Shown here: positions 49,201 through 62,100 of the stretch, in pieces | Layout: every line of letters begins with the position of its first letter | Numbering within the stretch: position 1 is the first letter of the stretch | Source of the DNA: Baylisascaris procyonis | Taxonomy: Eukaryota; Nematoda; Chromadorea; Rhabditida; Ascarididae | Assembly: GCA_037389465.1 (NCBI GenBank) | Contig: JAZARR010000179.1 | Coordinates: 4,126,501-4,190,500 of the forward strand | Direction: 5' to 3' | Length of the DNA stretch: 64,000 nt | Position numbers and translations under genes: made by a program | Notes under the pieces: generated by a model | What the model saw: only the letters and a program-made list of their open reading frames with translations | The model's database searches: none | Told to the model about the DNA's origin: nothing

Positions 49201-52200
49201 TTTTTTATTTTTCCCATGAGAGTTTTCATAAATACAATAGAAATATCAATAATGATAGCTGAAGAAAAATATATATGCGAATAAAAATCTTAATCAATAA
49301 AAAATTTATTATTCATCGATTGTTTAAAAAATCGAGAAAAAATTAATTGTGAATAAATTGATGAAAATAAATCTCGAAAAAATAAAATAAATAAATAGAA
49401 ACTGAATATTTGCGTTTGAAATATAGAAACAGTATGTTCAAATGAATACTAATAATCATTTAAATGACCTCATTTGATTCATCCGATGATAAATAAAGAG
49501 ATGGAACTTGCAAATTTTGCAAATTTTGCAATCATCTATTGCGTACCTTAGATTACAACACCTAATATTTCAATATTTTCTACAAAGTTTATATATGAAG
49601 GAATCTTCGTAAAGCTTGATGTTGCATTGAAAAATGATTGCAATAGAAGTTAATTATCGATCATTACTTAGCAATCAACAAGTAATGGTGGTAAATTTAA
49701 AAAAAAAAACGTTAAGAAAGAGAATGATGAAAGAACCGGTTTTCTATGCAGAAAAAAAAAACTTCAGAGATTATTACATTGCAATGCTCTCGAGCCAAAC
49801 AATAAAGAAAATATCAACAATCAATTATCATTCTTGTTCCGATTTAAAAAAGTGAAGTAAATATTAAAGTAATGACTAAAAAACCTTCAAGTTCTTGAAT
49901 GTCCAGCATCTAATCGTTGCGTCTAGACAAATTGAACAGTTGAAACATAAACTCTTATGTAGGATAAACTCTTTAGCAATTCTGCACAAGTCATAAACAA
50001 TGGTCGAAAAAGTTTGACTCAAGCCTAAGGAATACCCCTGTTGATTGGGAAAGCAAATTTTGTTGCAGTCTAATAATCATTCGCTATAGCTCGGTGGTAA
50101 AGCACTTGCCCGGCAAGTGAAATGCTGTGGGTTCGTTCCTATCTGCGCATAAAGTTGTCACTGGTCATCATCAAATATCAGTTTGTACCGTTGAGAAGCA
50201 GAGATAAAAACGAGTAGAACTTGAAGACCCTAATGAAGACGTACCATAAATCTTAGATCTTACATTTGGGAACAATGAAATTCTGTTGGTCAGAGGAAAA
50301 TAATATATTGTGCAAAAGTTGTTCGGTAAATATTAAGGGAAAAATTTAAATATGAAAAATTGCAGTTAAAGATTAGGGAGGGTTTTAGTGAGAGCAAATT
50401 ATTCCACTTGAATCCTCCTCCTCTTTCGTACTGGTATAGAAAAACAAGTACTATATTTTTTTCAGCTAATCCCATTAAATAATAAGCAAAAAAAAAGTTC
50501 TAGCACATCCGTATAAAAATCTAGTGCATATAATGGATAGCAACAAACATTTTCCTATCCAAGTTAATGCAAATATTCTTTGTAATGCCAATGTCACCTA
50601 TGCTTTCGTATATGTGCAATGCCAATCTACAAAGCAGATCATTAGTCATCGTCGAAGCAATGTGTTTTTTGCATATATTTTGAGATGGGTTGAAGGTTAG
50701 TCGAAGGGTCAACTAAAAAACGCGTCGCAATTGGCCGAATGGCCGTTCACAAATGCCGTTCATCGTTTATGTGATATGCGCAAATGGGCACAAACGGTTA
50801 TTAAAAAAATGCTTGCTTTATGAAATGCAATGTGATGAATAAGAATGCCGATGAGAATTTCTCGCTGCCAATTATGCAATGCAAATTTTCGGAACCTTCT
50901 ATTACAAGCACCACTAGTGTAGGTGGTGATATACAGTAGGAATTGAAACCATTCGTCAGTGCAGATCTGCCTGTTCACCGAACTGAGCATTGAAAGGACA
51001 GTGCACATTAGCATAAGGGGTGATTAATAAATCGTAGATCAACTGCTTTTGGGCAGAACAGAGAAATGATGATTATGTGATGCAGCAAGCTCCCCAATAA
51101 ATGCTTTAAGGCAACGGTCGATGCTTATGAAAGGACCGGGTGTTTGATTAGAGGAGATCAGCGTGCTTCTAACTTTGCAGCTCGGCCGCGACTCTCAAAT
51201 GGACGATGCGTCACATGCAAAGCTAGAAGCACACTGATGCCCTCTAGGCAAATACGCTGTCCTTTTATAGGCACCAACCTTTGCCTTAAGGCATTTACGG
51301 AGAGTTTGCTCTATTCAAATATCATCACTTGCCCGCTCTATATAAAAGCAGTTGATCTACGATTTACTGAGCAGTTGATTGAAATATTATTTCCGTTACT
51401 ATACAATGAGACAAAGGTGACGAAACGGATGAAATTAAAAGAGATAGAAGAATGCAACTCCCGGAAAGAGCCACTTTTGTAGATATTACTCGCAGATATC
51501 AGAAAATTAAATTATATGGGAAATCATAGAAATTAAATGGAATTAAATTGAAATTTACATGAACATTAGAATAAAAAATAGATAAGATGGGGAAATAAAC
51601 CATGGGCTATCTAATCTACGTATAGATAAGAGAGAATCATCATACAGATAGCAATACGCCAGAAGGGACAAACCAGCACCCTTTTTAAATGACTGCTTAT
51701 GAATCATAACGTTTTAAAATGAATGTGATCTTATTTATTGATTAATTAAAAAATCATCTAAGAAATTTTCAGCATAAAATATGAAAAAAATTAGGAACTT
51801 GCAAAAAAATGTTGAAAATTACAAAAGAAAAATGGTGATATATAGCAAGATAACGAATTTTCAAAAAGAAAAGAGATAAAATAAAATATGGAGAAAGTAA
51901 TAATATAAAAGAAAATCAAAGAAAGTTCGTACAAAACTTATTTCACTTTACGATGAGAATTTCAACGTTTTGAAATAATAAAGGTGGAATTATATTGGCT
52001 TATAGAACAAAAATTTTTTCTATTAGGGAATAGGAATAAGAGAAAAAATTACACTAATAAATTTGCTTGAAAATTCGGAATTTTTTATTTTATTCAATAA
52101 AATCAATGCCGTAAAATTGAGAAATTTCCCAGCATTTCATGAAAAAAGGCTCCTTTTAGTGACAATGCACTCATAAGAGGGGAATATCGCTTAGTGTATT

Positions 52201-55200
52201 CAAGGGCACATCTTGCACTTCCTTTCGCAAGAAAATGTTGACGTGTCATAGTGAAGGGGTAAAAACACATACGTTGTCATCGCTGGGATGACGATTGATG
52301 TCGCCAATTTGGGATGATGAAATTCGCCAATCATTTATAATCATTCATACTTTAAAGTAGTTCGAATAGAACTTGAGATAGCTTAGTGTTCGGGGTTCAT
52401 TGTCATTACCTCTTCCTCCCTCATGAGACTCCTTGGCGGAGCAACCCATATGAAGACGACTCATAGATTTTAGACCACAAAGGATCCCACATCGCTAAAA
52501 TCCCCTGCGGGAGGGGGTGATTTTCTGGAAACGAATGCCTCCCTAAGCGAGAGTTCCATGGATTTCCTCAACTCTGTAAGGATGCTATGAAGCGGGTTTT
52601 GCCCCTACGGATTGAAAAAAAAAAAATCTCCACACGATAGTCGCAGGTGCGTGAGGAAACTGCGTCAGGCAAAGTGATCGAACAAGATATGCTAAAGGGA
52701 AATGCGTTAGAGAAACAGCAATTCATTGCAAAAGAGGATAGACGGCTATAATATAGATAATCAGAAAACAACGGAAAACCGCAGATGCTGTGGAGCTGGA
52801 TAAGCTCAACGTCGATAATAATTTATAAAGAAATTCGTCCAGCTACAATCAAATAAAGTATTCGAATTTGATGGGAATTGTGCTAGAACTGCAAGCTTTC
52901 ACTCCTTAATTGCAGTCACTTAACGGGAAAGCAATCTAAGAAATGGAAACTTGCAAATGACGATATGAAAAATGCGCTAAATTATAGATTTCTATTGCAA
53001 TTGCCTTGCATATCGAAATTCGTTGAACTTTCTCATTGCGCAAAAACTTAAAAATCAAAATACAATACCGCAATATATAATGAAACGGTGGTTGTTGCAA
53101 TAGAGTGAATTTCGACATGCAACTGTATTCTATTGCGATAAAAATTCATTCTATTGCAAACGGTCATCGTTTCATTGCGTTTTTCGCAAAAACCTTTCAT
53201 TGTAGATTCATTTAATCGAAATCATGAGGGAAATGAATGATGCTAAGTGGAAAAGATTGTTCAGGGCGATATCAAGAATGCTTACAACACTTTCAAGTTG
53301 AATGCAGTCCGCCATCTAATGGAAAACACGCTTCGAACAGACAAAAAACATCTTCGGTTTAATAAGAAGTTATCTACAAGTCACAGAACGAAATTCTATA
53401 TAAGCTGTATATTAATGAAGGAAAAGCTATTGCTTTCGATGGGCGACAAGATGCCATCCTATTCGCCCTCTTTCTAGAGGTTTTTCTTCTTTCTCGGTTC
53501 CTAAAAAATTTCGTTTACTGAAAGAATGCTCTATATGTAGGGGATGTCCAATTATTTCCAATTCCAGAGAAATATCGGTATTGAAGTAAAGCAACTAACA
53601 GAAATTCAACCATGATTTTTAAATAACTATGATTTACATCCCTCTGTCCGCAATTCCGATTACTACATAACGTTATGCTTCATTATCTCGAAATTTTCTG
53701 CAGCTATATTATAACATACTAAAGAGTACAAAAAATTACAATATGATGCAATATGTCCAGCTAATTTCTTCCATGGCTTTGCATTTCGCCTAAAACCTCA
53801 GATTCGTTGCTGTTTTCATTTTTTTTTTTTTTTAACATTTTCTTAGCGAATAAGTAAGCTTCAAGAGTATCTCACGCCTTCTGCACTTCCGTTTCGCAAT
53901 ACTGCAGCTTAGTTATTCGAAAATAATGCAATATTATCACAATCACTTCTTGCATCATCTCTGAAGCAAACCCTATTTATTAGCACTGAGCATTTACAAA
54001 CCCCACAGCAGCTAAATCGAGCCATGTACGCCAACGTATTTAGCGCAAACATACCTTGTGAACTTTACCGACAGCTGTTATATCGAATGAGTTGTGTTCC
54101 GTTGTAATAGTACGTCAACCCCTCGACTCAAAATTTTTTAATATACAATAGTTTTATGGGAACACGATGCGAAGCAATAACATAAAAATAATATTAAGAA
54201 AGTGCTCTAATAAGACCAAGCGTTTCTCAACCCTCCAACCCCTATGGGGAGCCTCGCGAGCCACCCCCTCCCCTCCATCGGATACCACAGCCCTGCGAAA
54301 ATTTCCAGAACGCAAGAATCCCGGCGGTCCACATGGTCATGAAAAGGTCCTCCGCTGCCGCGGGGATATGAATAATTATATCATTTGGTGGGGAAGCCCG
54401 AATGCAGTGGTCCTCGCTCAAGTGGCCCATTTCCGTACACTAATGTGGTTCACATACAATTTGGTCCACAGAATGATGGATAAATATACAGAATGAGAGG
54501 CATATAACGGGATCAAAAGTCTATAACACTTCATTTTGAGCAATAATTCAAATTTCCGGTCAAAACGTCACGAAATTTGCAAATTTCTTACGAAGTTGTT
54601 GTATTGAGTTCTATTTTCACTCGTTAAATATAATAATGAAATGAAATGGCCTTATGATTGCTTCCATTGTTCAGCATTAATATTTTTAATACTGTAGCTT
54701 TATGCAAATTCGCACCGCCATCATAACTGCGAATCTCCGTTCTTAGAGAAATGCTAACAGCGTCTGCAGCATATCTATATATACCTATATTATATAGCTA
54801 CATACTTATGTGTATATTAACATACTGGTAAACTATACATTTATATGCATATAACTATCTCTGCATCTCTTTTAGGAGAATATAACATTGGTTAAGCATA
54901 GGTGGTTATCTAAGTTACTCCACACTGACTCCTCATAAGTCGTGCTATGAATGGCGAACTTTGCATATATCATTTGGCTTTGTTGATACCGACTCATCCC
55001 TTGAGGACTTCATGCGTTAACTCAGCTAGAAACTACCTTCAATCGTTGGGAATAATGTGCTGCAATATTTATACAACAGTTGCTATCCGTGATGTTAGTT
55101 TGTTTAGCATATATTAAAGGTATCACTTCTTGAAGAGTCTTTTTTCGCTACTAATATTGAAGACAGAGAATAGGGTAATATGAGGGAAGTAAACTGACAC

Positions 55201-56070
55201 ACTTTTATTTTTCGTCTCTTCTTTTCGAAAAAAGAATATAATATTGTGTAAAATCTCAAATGATGAAAGGAATGGCATAGAACACCTGGAACACCTTAAG
55301 AACTCAAGTTTTATCTGTCACATGTAACGCTGAAATCTTTTTATCGAGAATTGAGCATTTCTTAAGAATGTCACTATGCCATTTAATTAAAACGATGCGG
55401 CTTTATTGACTAATATTGTCGGAATATTTAGCCTTAGTGATATTGTGCCTATTAAGTAGAAGATCGTATTTGGATTTGTTATTTCTTAAGCAGGAGTAAC
55501 CACAGCTTATCCCCGACAGTGTATATCAAATACTACGCAGAATGCACTAATACGTGATGAAGAGTGATAAGCTGATAATCTAATGCTGATAAGCTAACAT
55601 AAGAACCTAAATTGCGTTTTCGTGGAAAATCTGATAAGAGAAAAATTAGACGAAATATAAATGTGAATTGTTATTTAGAAAAACGTCTACAATCATTGAA
55701 AACAAAAAAAAAAAAAAAAAATCAGACGAATATGAATAAAATCATAAATAAAGAAAATGCAAATAAATACGAACGAAATAAATATTGGAAAAAATATTTT
55801 TCAGAAGATATAAATGCTGCTTTTCGAATTAGTCACTTAGACCAGCTTGACAGAATATCAGCATAAGCTTAGCTTATCAAAAAACTATCATAATCTAAGT
55901 AATTTGCTCACTAGATTTAGATCTATAACAAGTAGAAAGTATGAAGTGCTATATTTCGAAAAAGCTCTAAACCTGTGTCAAATACAACGGTTGATATATC
56001 GAATATAAATTCTCCATATGTAGTAACGTTGCTTATCAATGAAAACCACAAACAGAAATATATATGTATG

Positions 56071-56138
<68 letters not shown>

Positions 56139-59100
56139 TTTTTTTTCAACATGAAAACAATTTAATATACATTCTATCATTGTAGAGCATTTATAGAGGC
56201 GGAAATAAGCACAGACATACTGGCAATGACGTCATGAAATTAATCGAAAGGGAATCAAATGAAAGCTTTTTTTTGAGAATCAAATGAAGGCCCTATGGTT
56301 TCGAGTTGCCACTGAAAAACTGCAACTATGGCGCATATTCGAATTTAGCTCGTCAAATAAAATGGACTCAAATTTCAAACAAATTTCCAATCGTTATTTG
56401 TGGATTCAGAATGAAAATTTGGGTATTTCTAAGTTTAAAAAAAAAAATTGAAAATTTCTAGCATACTATTTTTAGTGTGTTGAATTCAAATCAGATATGT
56501 AATATATTTGAATAATGCAGCAATAAATTTTTCTATAAAGATAGTAGTGTTTGCCTCTTCGAGTTTTAGATTAATTATTTTTGAGTCAATAATAATACAT
56601 TCCATATTAGTAAAATCTCTATTCAATCAATAAGTACCAATTTGAAATGAAAAAAAGGATATGACATCAAACAGCTATTATGTAAAGTTTTTCGTTAACG
56701 CTATACGCATACATTTTCTCAAGATTAGCTTCCTCATTTCGTAACGAATACCAATTACCGTATCTCTCGAATATTAACGTAAGCTGGGCTAGAATATCTT
56801 TTGGTATATAAATGGTAAAAAATTTATTTTTTATGATTATAACTGAACTTATAAGAACTATTGTAAAAATTTAGTAAGAATTTCTTGCAAAAACCCTCAA
56901 TGAAATGGCAATATTTGACGGAATTCCTATTTGAACATAGCGGTTGTAAAAGACAGAAATGGAGCGTGAATTTTTTGCACTGGAAGGATGAAAAATCTTA
57001 TAGTTGATGCTGTCCTTAAGTAATCAGTTCATTAGTTCTTTGTTTCGAATAATATGCACTTGGTTCTATCGCTTCGACGAAATTAAACGAGAAATTTGTG
57101 GCTTTAAATTCTCTAAACTGAATCTGCTGCAAAATTACTTGAAAAATTAAAATATAAAAGGAAGTAGAGCAACCGAACGGTTCAATGGAAATGCAGAGAG
57201 ATAATCAATTTCTGCACATAATGCAACCAGCAGCCAGCTGGCTGGTGGGAAGCGCAGTGTGGCTACAGTGGTGAGAGGCATCAACAATGAGTGTGTTGGG
57301 TCAACGCTTGGCAGGAAACGCTGTGCTAAGAGGATGGCTGGCTGGCTAGTGGCAGCCGTGTGCCGCGGGCGTGTTGCGCTTGTATTGGATAGGCTAGCTG
57401 GTCTATTTGCTGCGTGTTGGATGCATGGAAACCGATATGAATGCATCTATCGATTCGTCCTATTCTAACAAATCATGAATGTGCATATGCACACGATAAT
57501 AAACCCACTAGTGCAAATTGATTCACATAAATGAGCATTGATATTCCTTAAAGATTGATTAAATGCAGCTAATTCCTTTCGAATTGATAGTGAATTTTCG
57601 AAGAACTAACGAGAGCGATCGAGAGTTGGCGGAGATAGGTAGAAGTAAGATTGCTGAGGATTCGATCGAGAAAAAATGATCTCGGAATAGTTGCATATTT
57701 GTTATGTATGACTGATGTAAACAGTTATATAAACGGATTGAGAAAAAAAAAAGGAGAAATAAACTGCAACAACAAGTTTGAAAAAAAAGAACGATAAAAA
57801 TGAAGATATTAATGAATTTCGTTTGAGAAATAAAAATTGAATGATAGAATTTACAAAAAATAAAATAAAATAAAATAAATAAAGTGAATAGAATCAAAGT
57901 AGTTTAATAAATGAAAGAAACGTAAAGCTGAGACTAAAATAACAATGAATAAACATTCTGAAATTCTGAAATGTAGTGAGATGAACAATTGTAAACAGCA
58001 AAGACTTAGATGCGATCATAATATTTTGTTCTTTTGTTCTGTTATGATATTCTATTCCCTCGTTCCGCCATAACATTCTGTTCCTTCGTTCCGCTTTAAT
58101 ATTCTATTCTTTCGTTCCGCCTTAATATTCTATTCTTTCGTTCCGCCTTAATATTCTATCCTCTCGTTCCGCCCTTAATATTCTATCCTATCGTTCCGCC
58201 TTAATATTCTATTCTTTCGTTCCATCATATCATTCTATCATAAAATTCTGTTGTCTTGTTTCTTTGAAAATATGCAGTTCCCTTAATTAGCGGATACGCT
58301 TATCATTGAATTCAACAAAATATAAAGAAAAAGAATAGCGAGAGAGGGAGAGGAAAGGAAAGCGAAAGAAGAAAAGAAATATATATTCAGCTACGAAAGA
58401 ACACACCCATTTATTCACTTTATCTATAAACATTTTGAACTTCAGCAATCTCTTTTTGCACTTTTTTTGGTCTTCATCGAAGACCGCAAAATGTCACCTT
58501 CACAGTGAATTTAAAATAGAACAATTGCATGGCATTAACTACAGAGTTAAATCCAGTTTAGAACCATTGCCTGGCATCAACTACAGAGTTAAGTCCAGTT
58601 TAGAACCATTGCCTGGCATCAACTACAGAGTTAAATCCAGATTAGAACCATTGCCTGGCATCAACTACAGAGTTAAATCCAGTTTCAACTTGAGTTAGTC
58701 AACTGATAAAATGATCAAAACTTTGAAAATACTTCTAAAAGCATAAATGAAATTCACTTTTAACAGCACTAATAAGAAGAGGCTTGAAATTTTATAAAAC
58801 TTAGTCATTTTTATACCACAATATCACAATAGGCAAGAATTCTTTAGCCATATTACATATACGCACATAAATAAAACGCCTCTTTTTCATTGGGTCTTTA
58901 TATTTATTTTCAACAACAAAGAAAATAGTTTCTGCAAAATCCATGCTTTAAACTCTCTTTCAGGTGAAGGTCACGTGTCATACTGCACTCAAAACTGCTT
59001 TGGCAGAAAAGGGGATAATTAGGTAGGCAATGTAGATTGCCTGAAATTAAAGCGTCAACCAAATGACTTCTATGGTATCAAGTGATGGACAAAACCAATT

Positions 59101-62100
59101 CGAACTACTATAAAGATGAAACAGAAAGTAGAAAACAGTTTTGTGAGTATCGCCCGAGCAAAGCGTATTGCACCACGAACACAATACTCAGTGGCTTCGA
59201 GGAGGAGGGCACATTGCGCAACGAACGCATTGCTACTTTTTTTATGCTGCTGACAGCCGCCATCTCGACGTTGCACAACCAACACACACCGACCAACAGA
59301 TTCCGTCCGCTGAACGCAGTCGACGCTCGCTTCACAAATATCGCTATTGCGAAATGACGAAAAATGCATGCACATTTTAAATTTTGATGATTCACGTTGT
59401 TCGAGTCGATATGAAAATAAGAGGGGGGACCGGATAGTTGGCAATAACTGAAATGATATTCGAAAATGGGAAAAACGCTGGGAAAATATTACCAAATAGC
59501 TGGCACAACGCACTCACATTCCAATATATTTTTCCAGCAATGATAGAACACTTTACTTACCCGAATATTTATTTGGAAAAAAAACCGTCTACAGATATAA
59601 ATATGGACAAGAAAAATTATAAATGTAAGCGTGATTGATTTCGTTAGCAATTGCTAATAAGATATCATTATTCAAGTGATATATATTGGCGAGATTTTAA
59701 GCTTTATGATGTTTTAGGTTTAAGATTTTTTAAAGTTTTATTTTAAGGTTTCAATACAAAACTAAATTGATCGGTTAGTGAAACTGAAAACTTATTGGTG
59801 TTATTACCTTCATGTTACGATTGTGCAGTTTAATTGAAAATTATTTTCTTCGAAGGACAGGTGTATAGATGCGCATACAGCTTATTTAAATGTGCAATGA
59901 ATATAACTTATTATTGCATCTTCAGATCTCATAAAAAAGAATGGATCTATAAGAAGAAAATCCAAGTCTAGAACTCATGCTGAAACAATCAACGGTTAAT
60001 TTACTCTCATTTCATTTTTTCTATCTACCGTCCACTTTCGCTGGGTGTAAAAAATCTGGCGAACAAAATCAGCTTGAGCAATCAAGTAGAAAAGTTGTAC
60101 ACCGGTAAAGTAAAGTATCAAACCACCGGTAAAGGTACATAATAAACCGGTAAAGGTAGAGTATGCAGTTGGTATAAGTGGAAGATTGTAGAGTCCAGGA
60201 TGTATTTTTTGAAGAATAGGAAATGAAACGAAGCAAATTCGCCGAAAATGTAGACCTTCATTTTAATGGATTTACATGCGACACTGAAAAAAGGAGAATT
60301 GTTTAATGCGAAAAAAAATCTCTATTGAACGTTGATATTAGAAATGCCCAACATTGGGAATAGTAAAAAAACTGATCAAAAAAATATTAAAAAATCAATA
60401 TTTTTCGCTAAAAATCGATAAAACTTTTTTTGAATCGAATAAATTCCCTAACGATTTTAGTGATTCAAAAGAAGAGAAATTCATTAAAAAATTCAAAAAA
60501 AAAACGATTTGTAAAAAATAATTTTAAAATTAGAATTCACTAATATGCCAACATAAAATTTAGTTATAAGGCGTAATATAAAATTAAAAACTAAGAGAAC
60601 CATTTTGAAACGAATTAGTGATGTGTTGCTTTCAAAAAGAGTAAAATTAATAGTTACCTTAAATAATAAGTGATATTTTGCTTTTAGTCTACTTTTAAAA
60701 TGCCTCAACCAGCAAAAAAAAAAAAAAAATCTAAATTATTAGGATTTCATTTAGGGATTTTTTATATAATAATCAATACAGGTTATTATCGATTGATTAC
60801 TGTAATCATCGATGTTTATGACACCATAATCTTATAGAAACATCATCGTCTTAAGTAAATTTCATTCTGTTTTCATTTAGTATTTAATTTAAGCTGGTTC
60901 ATATATCACTAATAGATTCACAAGAGATTAAAAGACAGCGAATAATCGATATATCTGCTTAGTGGTAAGTGAAAAGCAGTAAGTGCCTCTAAAAGTGAGA
61001 ATCATAAAGTACTGATCGATCCGATTATAGAGCTAGAGGAAGAAAATTTCGAAATATATTATTTATGAAAATTTATGAGAAATTTAGAAATGCAAGCGCA
61101 AAAATATACGCAAATTTTTTTTTTCTTTCCAAGGTTGAGACGAAGGTTCTATGGTTATATAGGAGATTCTATGAGTATACTGTAAGCTATACTTTAAACG
61201 CTTACTGCAACTAAAACCTCTACAAGTATTTTGTTGAGAACTTTAGATCGTAAGCGTTAAAATCAACAGTTGTTGGATGAAATCGGTGAAATATCTGCAG
61301 TTTCAGTAGAGAAATTCGAGAAGATACCTTTTTCGAGATAAATAGACAAAAGGACCGAAAAGTGCAGACAGAGATCGCAAGAGAACGGCGCCAGTGTTCT
61401 GAGGAAGTAGACAATAGCTGATGCTCACCACCTCATCCTCCATCCCTCATCCCCCATCCCCCACCCCCCACCCCCACCCTCCATCCTCCACCCCCACCCC
61501 TCTCATTCTCCCCTGTCTCACTCCCCGTCTTGCTGCCACAATCGCATCCTACTAGAAATTGCCGAAAAAATCTCTAAGAAGACTCCCACTGTGAAATCTC
61601 TAGTCGCTAAAATTTCAAAAATTCTAATATCCGGATTTCGACTAAAAACTCCTCCAAACAATAAAAACCTTTTATATAACAAATAAAATATGTCTATATT
61701 TATTCCTTTATACCTTCCTTCATATCAATAGTATCCAATTAAAGAAAAATTCCTCTTCCCATTCGTTCATACAAAACTTTTGTTGCGTCTCTTATTGCAG
61801 GGCACAAATCCTACAATTACGCATACTATTCGAAGCTATCGTTTTATTGGGGTTTTTTTTTGCAAAATTCGCACTGCATAAGTGCACTTGGTGACGTCAT
61901 CTCTATTTATCATTTCTGTAATTTCGAATTTAGTAACGAAATTTAATGAGTGTAATGTGCACTGCAGCAAATTTTCTTGCATCACATTTCACGTTGATCT
62001 ATTAGCTCAGAAAAGGATTTAAAGAATTTAAAGCGGTCAAAAAAATTGGGAACATTTTTCAACGATTCGGGTTTTTCATTTTATTGAGAATTAATTTTCT

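Noticed and set aside
54167..54496. 109-codon plus-strand frame
   Set aside because: It falls in the GC-rich possible transposon island, has no domain and no splice signals supporting it.
55923..56180. Frame with YIYIYIYI
   Set aside because: Translation of the TA microsatellite.
59070..59513. 147-codon minus-strand open frame
   Set aside because: Overlapping frames of similar length on both strands, mixed composition with many Cys/Arg/Phe, no domain and no consistent splice partner. It is explained by local GC richness.
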